From: Chaetorhynchus papuensis
Taxonomy: Eukaryota > Chordata > Aves > Passeriformes > Rhipiduridae
Direction of reading: 5' to 3'
Assembly (NCBI GenBank): GCA_013396525.1
Contig: VWYX01000381.1
Span: 1-64,000, forward strand
Length of the DNA: 64,000 nt
This document shows positions 1 to 13,100 of this stretch, one piece after another. The notes beneath the pieces are model-generated. The model had not been told where the DNA came from, ran no database searches, and saw only the letters and a list, made by a program, of their open reading frames with translations. Within the stretch, counting starts at the first letter, position 1. Every line of letters begins with the position of its first letter. Made by a program: the position numbers and the translations under genes.

Positions 1-1123
1 ACAGTGCCTTAAGAATGGGGAAGAAATCCACCTTGTCCTAGACAATCCCCCTGACCCGAACGAAGATGAAGTTCAGAAGGAAGAATGGCCTTTGGTGGAT
101 GACTGTACAGGAGTTACAGGGTATCATGAACAATTGACAATAGATGGAAAAGATCATGAGAGAGTCTTCACTATCTCTTTGTGGGATTGTAATAGGAAGT
201 TCAGAGTGAAAATAATTGGCATTGATATCCCAGTTTTACCAAGAAATACTGATCTTACTGTGTTTGTAGAGGCTAACATTCAACATGGGCAGCAGCTCCT
301 TTCACAGAGAAGAACTTCATCAAAGCCTTTTACTGAGGAGGTTCTGTGGAATATTTGGTTGGAGTTTGACATCAAAATCAAGGATTTGCCTAAAGGAGCA
401 CTTCTGAATCTTCAGATATACTGTGGCAAAGCACAGGGACCATCTGCAAAGACAAACCTTCAGTCACATGACTCCTCCAACTCTGATGCAAAGTGCAAAA
501 CCCAGCTTCTCTATTATGTAAATCTTTTGTTGATAGATCACCGTTTCTTGCTTCGAAGTGGGGAGTATGTGCTCCACATGTGGAAAATTCCAGGTAAGGG
601 GGAAGAACAAGGGAGTATCAATGCAGACAAACTCACATCAGCAACTAACCCGGATAAAGAAAACTCAATGGCTATCTCTATTGTGTTGGACAAATATTGT
701 CACCCAGTTGCCCTGCCCAAGCACAGGATATCATCAGATCCCCAGGGGGACAGGACCCGAGCTGAAATGCCCAACCAGCTTCGCAAGCAACTTGAAGAGA
801 TCATAGCAACTGACCCACTTAATCCACTTTCTCCTGAGGACAAAGAACTGTTGTGGCACTTTAGGTATGAGAGCATAAAGCACCCCAAGGCATATCCTAA
901 GCTGCTTAGCTCTGTGAAATGGGGACAACAAGAAATAGTGGCCAAAACATACCAGTTGCTAGCTAAAAAGGAGGCTTGGGATCAGAGCACTTTAGATGTT
1001 GGACTCACAATGCAACTTCTGGACTGTAACTTTTCAGACGAAAATGTCCGAGCAATGGCAGTTCAAAAACTGGAAAGTTTAGAAGATGATGATGTTCTTC
1101 ATTATCTTTTACAGCTTGTGCAG
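1..1123 (+). CDS. PIK3CG: PIK3CG large coding exon (3' part): end of RBD, C2 and first part of helical domain
   Basis: The exon continues from beyond the left edge; the frame starts at position 2 and runs open to the donor GTAAGG at 1124 (phase 0), last residue Q. It encodes the end of the Ras-binding domain, the linker, the membrane-interacting C2 domain and the start of the helical scaffold. The loop after the motif LQIYCGK (about 430-505) is roughly three residues longer than in human and is the least conserved part. The serine matching human S582 (a PKC-beta site in the helical domain) is at 872-874 in the context HFRYESIKHPK. The frame continues past the donor to a stop at 1214-1216, but this tail has no similarity to the family and is intronic. 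Confidence 0.96.
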
Positions 1124-4100
1124 GTAAGGTGTATTTGCATTCTTGAACTCTGCCTTCCAGGAATATATTTGCGTTACCCCATCATTTGCATTTCCCATTT
1201 TTGTAGGACTTGTTAGTATTCCCTAGTTTTGAAGTCTTCAATATTTAGTCCAAGAAGTGGTAATAATCAGATTAATGCAAAATTCACTTTTCTACTTTTT
1301 GTCTTTTGCCTTTGTTGTTGTTTTTATGGTACCATTGCCTTGTGTCTTAAAATTTGCATCTTGTGTTTACAGTAGTAAGTTTTTCTGGAAATTGTTAATG
1401 CCAGCACATCTATGACAAGAGTAAATCCTAACCTGTTCATATCAGGTTTGAATCACAAAGCACTGAAGAGTTGTTGACTGACTTTACTGATAGTTTAGAA
1501 AGACTGTAGACAGAAAGACAGCAAAGCAGATGTTGACGTGGGCAAGGCCTGAAGAAAAATGTGGGATTGGGTTTAGGTCAAGAACACTGGTGTAATTACA
1601 CAGTATGTTGCAGTGACTTCATTCTTGTACTGTTAAGGGGTGAAAATTTATCTAGAAGCTCCCCCCTAAAATTTTGAAGGTAACTAAAGAGTTGCTAGGA
1701 CTACGTAATAAGGTTAAGTCCTTCTGGGAACTTGGGTGAAATATTGTGGTTCTAATGGCAAGGGATCACTGCTGTATCGATTTGAAGCACTTTGTGTGCA
1801 GACCTGCCAGATCAAACGTTGGGAAGGTTTATATCAGTTACACGAGAAAATTGGTTTGGTTGCTTTTCTCTCAACACGGTGCCCTCAGTTGGCAGTGGCA
1901 CAGTCTCCTCTGGTGACTGACGAAAGCTGTAACCTGTGTTCTTCCTGTTCTTCCTGGCCCCTGGAGCCAGGTGGTTCTGCAGGCCTTGTACACCACACAG
2001 GGCTCTGTTTTGCATGGAAAGCCTGTCATCTCTCAGAGCCTGAAATATTTTTTTCGAAGAATCAGAGGACAACGTTCATAATTTAAAAAAAAAAAAAAAA
2101 AAAAAAAGAACTACTGCAACTGGGGAAGCCACTTTTTTATTTCTGCAGGTTCAGGGAGAGCCCAGATTTCCAGGAAAATGAAGCTAGTATTTCAGATTTT
2201 GCTGCACATTGGTAGTGCTTTAAACAAAGCCTTTTCGAGCCTTGTCTTTGCTTGTCTGAAGATGAGGCAGAATTTATGCACTTTTGCATTAACCAAAGGA
2301 GTCGCTACGGTTACCTCATTGGCCTCCCACGTAGCTGCTGCTATATATATGCTTGGCTTGTGAGCTTTTGCTGTCTACATGTGGCTCAGCAATTTTATTC
2401 GCTTTTTTTGTATCCAAATTAGGAGTTTGGGATGATGATTGGTTGCTATCAAAATGCCTGAGAAAATAGGGGAAATACTGGCATTGTTTCCATTTTTTTT
2501 AAATTGTTTTCAGGAAGTACAAATCTGGTGAGTTTTAAAAAGAATAAATCTCTCTAACAGTTAAATAAAATACTGTAGCATAAAATCATAGTGCCTTAAC
2601 TTCACTGTGTCATTTTTAGTAAGAGGTGCTAGAAAAAAACAGTGAGCTTACCATCCTTAAAAATGAAAAACAAGCTAGATTCCAACTTTTACCTCTTTGC
2701 TGCATTCCTTTGTCTTTATTTCTTAGCTAACTATGGAACATAAGCTGTCAGCATCCTGCAGCAAAGTCTTGGTATGACGGTGTATTTAAAATCTACGTTT
2801 TTCAGAGAATGGATGTCGGCCATTCGTCTGCTCCAGTGGACACATCTCTTGCAATTGGTCATCACTTTTCAGATGCACACCTCTGTGGAAGCTCTGTGGC
2901 TTATTTCACTCTGCACAAGATATTCCTATTTTATCCTCTGTAGAGTTAGAAATCAAGCATTTTATTTCCCCCCCCGGTTTATTTCAAATAGAAGCAGCCA
3001 CACCATAAATCAACATCTTGAGCTTCCTGTAATTTTCTGTTGTTCTCTGTACAGCTGATAAACCATGGATAGGATAGTTAAAATGCAACAAAATTCTTTG
3101 TAAGGTAAATACCAGTGGCTGTACTGCATGTATATGGCAGTGAGTAAAGGCCTTCTGCTGAACCGACAAGGCAAAGGTACACAGGGATCTGATGAAGTGT
3201 CAGCACACTTTTTTCGATGTCCAGCTTTTACTGCTGGTGTGCAAAAGTTGTTGTTTGACTTTGTGAAGGAAAAAGAAAAATGGGCTGGACTTTTAAAAAT
3301 AATCATTTCTGAAAAATCAGCTCAGTAAGGATGCTCATAATACATTTTTAATATTGTTTTATGTTAAAATATATTTGCAAGTTCAATAAGGAGGTTTTGT
3401 TTTGAAGTAATGGTTGGTTGTTTGGCTGTATTTCAGTCTTAAATTGTTTTTCAAGGTTATGTGAACATTAAGTATAGTATATACTAGAATGAGGTTTATA
3501 ATAGGCTTTCTTGGAACTGAGAAATCCATTTGAAATAAATCCATTTGAATTTATGTGATAATTATTGCTTTTGGGCACCTTACTGCAGTGAAAATTAATT
3601 TTTATTAAAAATCCCTCGTGCCTCATAATCTCATACACAAAGTAAAAGGATCTATATATTGTTATATTTGTGAATTCTCATTGTCTTTCCTAAATAAAAC
3701 AATGTTGTTTGGGGAAATAAAACAGTACTGCGCAGACAGTCAAGACAGTTCTTGCAGAATTGTGATACAGGAGAAGGGCAAGTCCGGTGCTTGGGGTGCT
3801 TGGCTTTCTTGTCTGTCTCTTAGCCAGCAGTTAGAAAGAACTTGTCTTTGTGACATTTTTATAAGTTTGTTCATTCAGGAAGGCTGACTGAAAAAGTTTG
3901 ATTTTTTTTTTTCTTTTGAATAAACTCACAGGACAATTTACATTTCAGAAATCATGTTGATGTTTTAATAATAAAAATGCAACTGTGTGCCACAGTACTT
4001 GTAAGAGTTTATACAACTGTGATTTGTTTGATGAATTTAGCAGACCTTTGCTGATGGCTTGGTTGCTTCTTTGCAAGCTGCAGACCACAGTGATCTTGAA

Positions 4101-7100
4101 AGAGCCATTATATTCTGTTGAATAACTACTGCTAGAGGTTTGCATACTTTGTTGCTTCTGAAAGCTGAGTGAGCATACTGCATGCACCCAGCTCTCTGCG
4201 CATCCCTTTGTTTTCCCTTAATCTCCCTACAGGCTGCTTCCTGGCACTCTGTTTCCAGAACCTGAAGCGATTCACCAACCCCCTCAGTCCATGACAGGGA
4301 TTTTGTGACTCTGGTTCATCAATTGTATGCTTCTTATTTCTCTTTTGGTGCAATGGGATAGAAATGCATACTTTTTTTCCACCATTAGTCTTAATGCAAA
4401 CCTTCTATAAACTTGAGTTCCTCAAGGAACATGAAAGAAGCTGCTGGAAAAATGAGTTAAAGTGGAGAAGTTCCCTAGCACAGCCCAGAACCTGGAAGTG
4501 TGATACTTTTCTGGTAGACCAATTCACTTGGTTATTGGGATGGAGGAGAGAATAACAGCAAAAGGATTCCAATGCTGACACTTGAAAACAGTTGTTGGCT
4601 TTCCCTTCCTCCTCCCACCCCGCTTTTTTGGCAGTAGCTTGGAAATGTCTGTGGACTTGGATGGGGGGGAGCAGCTTTTGGAAGAGAAAAAATACATCTG
4701 TTTTCACAGAGTCAGTAAAAAAAAAGGTCTGATGAAGTCTTCCTCTTAACTGTGCTTCATTAATATAGGCTGTGTATCAGAGCTTCTATTCTGTCATTCG
4801 TTTACAGAATAAAGGCCAGAAAAGTGCTCTGAAAAGCTGCTCCTGTAGCCTGTGCCTTCTGGGGAACCCAGCAGTAAATCCTGGTGCCCTAGTCCCAAAG
4901 TAGCCGATGTTGTCCAAAACCAGTATTTTATTATTGAAACATTTTATTTAAGAACTGTTGCAAATACATTATTCCTTCTGTCAGTAATCATTTCAAGCAT
5001 TTTCAGTATCAGTTATACTGCACACTGGTTTCTGATCTTGCTGGTTTTAGCCAAGAATGACGTTGCTTTGTGCGTATGCTCGCTCAGGTTGGACTCCCTG
5101 GTTAGGTACTCCACACCTTGCATTGTCACATTAATAGTAAACCTGAAAAGAACCTGTTGCAAACAAAATGGGCTTCTTGAATCAGACAGAGAAGCCTCAA
5201 AAAGACCTGCTTTGTTAAGCATTTTCTACTCCTTTCTAGTGTATTCTCTAGATGTCGTGGGTTAAGTGAGATCTTAAATGTGTTAACAGCATGTCTTCTA
5301 TGTTTGTATTACTCAGGCTGTGAAATTTGAGCCATATCATGACAGCGCATTAGCCAGATTTCTGCTAAAACGTGGTTTGAGAGTAAGTACTTCAAAATAC
5401 AGCCAACTTGTGCTAAAGTTGCTGGCATTGTTAAAACCCTTTGTCAAGAAATGAATACTAATTGTAGTATTTTTCTTTACCTGTAGAACAAAAGAATTGG
5501 TCACTTCTTGTTTTGGTTCTTAAGAAGCGAAATTGCCCAGTCCATGCACTACCAACAGAGGTTTGCAGTCATCCTCGAAGCCTATCTTAGGGGCTGTGGA
5601 AAAGCAATGCTGCACGATTTCATGAAGCAGGTTCAAGTAATTGAATTGCTGCATAAAGTCACAATGGAGATTAAATCAGTTTCTGCAGAAAAGTATGATG
5701 TTACTTCTCAAGGTATTTGCTAAAAGGCATTTCTTTGTTGTTAGTACTGTTTTTTCTCTTTGGGTGTGAAAAACTAGGCAGCAAATTGTACTGTTCATTT
5801 AGAAAGTTCATGGATAAATTACTGTCAAAGGGCATCATTTTTACTTCCTTTGAAGCGTGAGTGCAAATTAATAATGATTAGACCAGTAATGGATTTGTTT
5901 GCTCATTTCACCCCAAAAGGGGAAGAATATCAATATTCTAGACACCCAGTACTTTCCCAAGCTTTGGCTTATCTTCTTGAACCTCATGCCATGCCAACTG
6001 GGAAACAGATAAGTTCTTGTACATAACCCTTAGCTGAATGCCAGTGCTGAAGAAAGACACAAATATGAACTGCATATTAAAAGTGACACTTGCCAAGAAA
6101 TACAGCCTTCCCCTAAAGTCTCACTAGAAGATTTTTGGCAAGAAGATCAGGGAGGAGTCCAGTGCAGCCTCTGCTGTGCCATGGAAGTAGCTGGTGGATC
6201 AGGGGTGAATATACAGGGCATGTCTTTGAGGAGTCCTGTGAGGTACAGATGTGGTATTGTTACTTCCAGTTCTTGTAAGCACTGCTTTGGAAGCCACAGT
6301 TGGGCTGTGCAATGCCTCTTTACCTCTAGGATTTTTTTCCCTCCGAACTTTCTTAAAAACTTGTTTATCCTCATTCCTGTTACTTGCTTGGTGTTGGGAG
6401 TAAGTGCCAGATAGCCGTATGACACTATTAAAATTCTAAGAGCTGTAGAGAGACCACCTCTTCCTGTATGGTCAGCCTGGTATGCTCCAGGCCAGGAAGT
6501 CCTTGGATTGGAAAGGCTCTCCACTCTGGCTATGCAGAAGTGGCTGTGGTGGTGTGTCAAAAGAGCTTTGAAGGAAATGTGCATTTATTCTTCAATATAT
6601 AGTGTAATATCTGTTATGTTACCACATCGTATGAGTTAAGGGACTTACTGAAGCCCCATATAAAACATTGTTTCTAAACAACTTCCTAAATTTATCTTAA
6701 AATACTCTATATCCTAAATGTATTTAGTCCGAATCCCATATTTTGGAAAGAAACTATACAACGTTGCAGATGTACATGTTTGTGAGAGCAGTGGATTCCA
6801 TAATGCATTATCTTTGAAGGATATGTGGGCAAAGAAGAAAAGTTTCAAGAGAAAGCAATCACATTAACACCCACCAGGTTTTGAAGTTAAAGAATCTTTG
6901 GATGTAATGTACAGCAGAACACTGAAAGATGACTTATATAATTGACATTTTCACTAAATAAGTCTTCCTGAAACTGTGGAGTGTCCTACTAATACAATAT
7001 GTAATGTAATTTATCTCAGATTATTGAGGACATAATTTTTTTCTACAGACACCCTCTACTTCTTATATTTTTAAAAATGTATATCCTAAAATTTATTCTT

Positions 7101-10100
7101 TAAGTTATTGCTTCTTTTTTGCCCCAACATTTTTAATGTTCTTTGTTGTTCATATTTTCAGTCCGAATGTTTTGTCCTGTTTCATTTCATTCTGTCATGC
7201 AGTCTCATCTAATTCTTTTACATGTGTTTCTCCAGTGTTTGTGGATTTTCTGTAAAGAATAAATTCCTCCCTGATAGGTCCATGCTGTTCCAGTAGCAAT
7301 CATGCTGTCAAACTGCTTCTTTCACTTTTCACTATAATCTCTTTGCTTATATTTGAAGATAGCAAGTAATAATAAATAAATAAATTCTTAAGATCATAAT
7401 ATTACATCTTGCATGGGATTATATGCTTTCATCACCCTCTGAGCTAGATGATTTTTCTCCCAAGAATGTGTCTATGTGGCTGTTTTATCGCTTAAAATGC
7501 ATAGCACCTTGTTCTTAAGACAGATCAACTTGAAAATTGTTTTAGCAAGTGCCTTTACTTGTGTTTTAAAATCAGTTATTCCTAATGTTTTGTAGCTTCA
7601 GTTGGTTTGCATACAGTTTTCAAATTACATTACATTACGATGAGGATACTTACTGAACTAACAGTAAACTGTAACAGTAAACTGTAAACAGTAACTTTCC
7701 TAGACATTTGTCTAGGAAATCTATAGTTACATTATAGAAAGCTGTTTCATTATCCAAGTTACTACAACTAAGGTGCTTTTGGGGTGGGGGGGGGGGGGGC
7801 GGGGGTGAGGTGAGGGGGTTTTTTTGAGTGGTTTGTTTTCGTGTTATTGTTGGTTTGGGTTTGGGATTCTTGAGATGTTTTTTTGAAAAGTGTCCAATTT
7901 TGAAGTTCACTTATTAGCTCCTGTATATTGCTGTCAGATTTATTTTCTACTGGAAGAGATACCACGTTAGTTACCAGGCACTGCTAGGTAGTTCTTTTCT
8001 AAAACCCTCTAGGATAGGTGTAACATTTGTATTCTGTGAGTTGTTGGCCAATTATTTTGGCTTGACTTTCTTAATTTGATAGCAGCGTTTGAACTGTCCT
8101 GATTTAGTCTAATGTGCACTAACAGCCCAAAAAGTCAGTGTCCTGGGCTGCATCAAAAGTAGCGTAGGCAGCAGGTCGAGGGAGATAATTCTGCCATTCT
8201 ACTCTGCCCCACCTGGGCAGAGTAACACTCCACCTGGAATACTGCATCCAGCTCTGAGCCACTCAGGACAGGAAAGACATGGATCTGCTGGAGTGAGTCC
8301 AGAGGAGAGTCACAAAAGCAATGAGGGGGCTGGAGCACCTCTCCTGGGAGGAAAATCTGAGAGTGTTGGGGTTGTTCAGCCTGGAGAAGAGAAGACTTTG
8401 GAGACCTAACATCAGCCTTCTGGTGCTTACAGGGAGTTTGTAAAAAAGGCGGGGCACAGGCTTTTTAGTAGGGCCTGTAGCGATAGGACAAGTGTTAATG
8501 GTTTTAAACTAAAGCAGGGCAGATTCTGACTACACCTAAGGAAGGCATTTTTTTTATGATGAGGGTGTTGGCACACTAGAACAGGTTGCCCAGAGTGGTG
8601 GAGATGCCCCCTGCCTGGAAATATTCTAGGTCAGGTTGGACGGGGCTCTGAGCAAGTTGAGTTGAAGATGTCCCTGCTCATTGCAGGGGGGTTGGACTAG
8701 ATGGCCATTAAAGGTCCTGTCCAACCCAAACTAATCCATGATTCTGTGACTGTGATTCTGTTTTAAGTATCCAGGTCCATGTTTAGATTTCTCAGTACGA
8801 TTTTTTTGCTCCTTAATTTTTATCTCCAAAATTAGTTAAGGATATATATACATCCTCTGCTGTGTAGCTACAGTTTCTTTTAGAACAGTGTTCAGGTCTT
8901 TGCTCTAATGCAGGGTAATGCCAGTGTATTGCTTATGCTGCTGACACTCACTAGCTGAGATGAACAAAATACATCATGCATCCTGTAATCTGTACTCTTC
9001 TGAGTTGAAGATTCAGAAGCTTGTGGTTTTATTAATTAAAAGATTGCATTTAGATATGAACATTAAAATCCTTATTCATATAAATATACAGCAAATTTTC
9101 TTCTTACTGGAATGTGAGATTATGAAGTCTGCAGTATGAAACCAGTTTTAGGAGTATAGGAAATTCAGTGTCTCTGTAGTTTGTCTCCTTATGGTTACAG
9201 AGTAATTGATTCCAGGAATTCAAAAGCCTTGAGTCTGTCTGCATTTCTTGTCAGTTATGAGGGAAAATATTTTTTGGTGTGTTCTACTGTGTTTTGTTTT
9301 TTAAACAAAAGCTGACATTTTAATGTAAACTCTTTCTGTGCAGTGTTTCTAACACTGCACAGAAGGCACATACTTCTGAGGTGTTTGAAGACTTTACCTT
9401 TACGTATCTGAAACAGCCCTGACCATTAATAGTGCACATTCAAGAGTTTTCCTCCATTCCTTGAATCAGGAGATCTAGGAGGAAAGCAATTTAAAAAATA
9501 GCTAAATGGAGCTTTTTAGCCAAATTATAATGTTCAACAAGTTTGATTATCTATAACCCTTTTGCCTTCCAACTTTGGATTTCGATGTGTTTTCTTACTT
9601 GTAATTGCAGTTATTGCACAGCTGAGACAAAAGCTTGAAAAATTACAGGGCAGCAAACTTCCAGAAAGTTTTAGAGTTCCATATGATCCTGGACTAAGAG
9701 CAGGAGCACTAGTGGTAAGTATATTCTGACTTTCTACAAATCCGTTTTAAAAAAAATCTATTTTCAGTATGTGTCACTTGGTAAAAATTTTTACTTATAT
9801 GTCTAGTGGTCTTATTTCAGTGTGAATACGATGACATTCCATGGACTAAGGAGGTTTTTGTTCCCAGAGCTGCTATTATTTTTCTAAATGTAATGACATG
9901 CCACCATGTGCTAAAAAAATTGCAACCACCCATGAAATTCTAATCATTAAATGGCAATTATAATTTTTCCATTAGTTTAATCCAGGATTTAACCAGGTAG
10001 CTGACTTTTTTTGAAGATAAATACCTGTGTGAAACTGTTTTATCTGATTCAAGGGCTTTGAGATATTCAGGGGCTTTGGGATATTCTGTTTCTATTCTTC

Positions 10101-13100
10101 CAGTTACTTTCTCTGTCTTAACCTGATTCATATCTGCCACTTAGGTTTGGGTCCAGACTTTCATCATACTGACAAAAATATCTGCTTTAGCTATTTCTGA
10201 TTTTTCAGTATCTCTTTGTTGTTTTTGTTAGAAAATACATTATGATTTGGTTAGAAATACATTAAGAAGCACTTGGGTTTTCTATATTGCTGCCTTCAGT
10301 TTTGTGGTGAGATTGCAATTGTGTATGTTTGACTCAGTTTAAAAAAAAGATTCATAAATCAGCAGATGTGTAGTGAAAGGAAATTGGATCATGCATCTAA
10401 AATGCAATGTGAGGTCTGGGTAAAGAAGCACAGTCAGAATCCAGAAGATTCTTGGAGTCACTTGATGTGCAGTAAGGACCCTAGAAGAAAAGAATCCCTT
10501 AATTTTTCTCCTAGCTAAGCACAGACAAACCATCCAACTTAAGGAATTGCTGAATAGTCAGGTGTGGTCTAGATATGGCCATGTTTCTGTTGAATAAACC
10601 TGTACCTTGGGAGACAGGCTATAAGTCTTCAAACTGAGAGAATTAAACACCTCCCAGCTGTGCATGGCTGAAGCACTGTCAGCACAGAAGTCAATTCAGA
10701 CATTTCGTATTCAGAAATAACTTGTGACTTCTTAAATACTATTTTCTTATTTGTATTTGTCTCTCTTTAGTCTTCTTTTTTTTGGGCAGAAATAAACAAC
10801 TGCTTGAAAGAAAGTAGATTATAAAAGAAAAGCTTTCTCTGGATTTTCTAGTTTTCCTTCACTTAGGAAGTATTCAGTCCTACCAGGACCTTCCTAGATG
10901 AACGAAGCAATAGATTTACAAAGGAAGGTAGCTATGTCCAAAAATTGATGGGTTAGCTTTTCTTTTTCCAAACTATATGAATAAAAATGTAAAAAAGCTT
11001 TCATTTCATGTTCATTTTAAGAAGTCCTATTTGTCCATAATCTTTATGAAATGTGAATATACTAAAATACTCCTACATCATGGATTCCATTAGCTGTCAT
11101 ACACTTGCATTTTTTAAAATTTTAGATGGCTTTATTGTACATAGTAATGTTCAACAATGAATCAGGAATTCCAGAATAGAAAATAAGGCATACTACAGTT
11201 GTATTAGCCATAATTATTGGAGAAAACATTTGAAATACTGGAGTTTCAGTGCTGAATTTATCAATATTATAAATGTAATAAAACTAAATAGGGAATTAAT
11301 TTTCTTATTTTCTGAATGATTACATTAAATTAGTTTCAAAAATGCCATCTCCCCCATGAATGTGAACAATTTATTAAGGGAATTGAATCAAGCAATCTGG
11401 AATGTCATTGCTAGAAGTCACAAGGGTGGATGATGTGCTAAATTGCATTGGACAATGATTACGTTCTGGTTTTGCAAAGCACCTGTTGAAGTGCTGCTGT
11501 GAGGGTCCATAATTTCCTGTTTTGTCAAAATGTCTATTCCTGTTTTAAATCTGTCTGAAGCAGATTTACAAGCTAAATCCAGTTTTGGAGAGTCAAGATA
11601 CACTTCTTCCTTTATCATGGACAGTAGTTAAAAGTTGGGCAGGTTCAGGGATGCTTTGTGTGGCAACTGAGCCCCGTTCTTTACATGTGCTTTCAGTGTG
11701 TTGCTTGTGGTATAACTGAGTGGAAGTTGGTAAACTATTCTGTAGCTGCTGTTAAAAAGGTTTCTTGGGTTGATGTTGGCATACAATGGCTAGCAAGCAA
11801 TAAACGTGTCTTTCACAGATAGAAAAATGTAAAGTAATGGCATCTAAGAAGAAGCCTCTCTGGCTCGAATTTAAATGTGCAGATCCAACAGCTCTATCAA
11901 ATGAAACCATAGGCATAATCTTCAAACATGGAGATGACCTCCGACAGGACATGCTAATTTTACAGGTATGAGAGCTAAAACTTATAAAAAGAATAACATG
12001 AATATTTTAAAATATTTTTAAATCATTTTACTTTTCCAAAGCGTGTATATCTTGGTCTTCACCGTCTGTATGAAATACGAGGTTGTCTTTTGTGTTCTAA
12101 ACTCTGTATGGCAAGGCTGACGTCAACACTGGATCATCTTTGTTGTACTACAGCTTTTTATGTTACTGTGTTATGGATTAACCCTGGTGGTATGGGGAAA
12201 GAGGAAAGGAAAAGTAAAAGCAAGAAGACTTGTGGGTTGAGCTAAAGATTGTTTAATAAGCAAAGAAGAAGTGGAAGAAGAGAGGAAGAAAACAAAACAA
12301 GTGGTGTAAGGCAGTCACTCACCACATCCCATGGGTAGACCAGTTCCCACCCGGTTCCTGCACAGAAGGTGGTTAACCTACATAACCCCTTCCTCCCTGT
12401 GTTATTGCTGGGCATGACATTGTTCAGCATGGAGTATTTCTTTGGTTGGTTCAGGTCATCTGCCTGGTTGTGTCCCCTCCCAGTCTCTTGTGCACCCCAG
12501 TCTAGTCCCAGTGTGGCAGGGTGAGAAACAGGCAGCCTTGACACTCAGCAGACACTGTTCAGCTGGGACACTGGGACATCAGTGTGTTCCCAGCACTGCT
12601 TTGGTCCCCCTAAACCACAGCACAGCACAAGCTGCTCTGAAGAAAAGGAGCTTCATCCCAACCAGACACAGTACTTACTGTTACCCTTGCTTTTCCTGCC
12701 ATATGCCATACATACTTCACATTTTGGTGTTCCAGAGGCAGAATCTTACTTAGTGCAAGATGGTCTGTTTCTCTGATGAAGCGTTTTTATCATTTATTTA
12801 TGCAGTGGGTGAAGTTAACAAATGAAAAATCAGTAGCTAGCATCACTCTAGTTTCTGACAACTGGTTTGTTAGGGCTTTTGGGCGTATTTATGGGAAAAA
12901 ATGGACATGCTTGCTAACACAGTCAATCTCACCTTATGTAGAAATCATACAATATATTTATTAATACTTTATAGAAAAGTAGAGTTTGCCTGGTCACAGG
13001 ACAGATGAAGAAATGTAAACCCTGGTTCTGTAACTGATTATCTTGAATGGCTGCACACTTACTGTATTTATCTCTTAATTGAATAGCAAAGTAAGTGTAG

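Larger units (their letters stand above)
5713..9610 (+). other. PIK3CG: PIK3CG intron (3.9 kb) with CR1, G-run and hairpins
   Basis: AT-rich intron. It holds a 13-bp tandem repeat with a hairpin (7659-7730), a G-quadruplex-type run (7781-7818), a CR1 LINE 3' fragment (8121-8761) and a perfect 14-bp-stem hairpin (9334-9364). I see no exon-like coding sequence of the host gene inside it. Confidence 0.9.

Noticed and set aside
92..1216. A 374-codon ORF apparently starting at 92 and ending at 1216
   Set aside because: The start codon would be TTG within a longer coding exon that is open from position 2. The last 31 codons lie beyond a consensus donor at 1124 and have no family similarity. It is PIK3CG exon sequence, not a separate gene.
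1700..2107. Poly(A) run as the tail of a processed pseudogene
   Set aside because: The preceding sequence matches no gene that I recognise and I found no flanking duplication; processed pseudogenes are scarce in birds.
8121..8761. Small - strand ORFs around 8153-8457 as genes
   Set aside because: They are reverse-frame readings of the CR1 LINE fragment.
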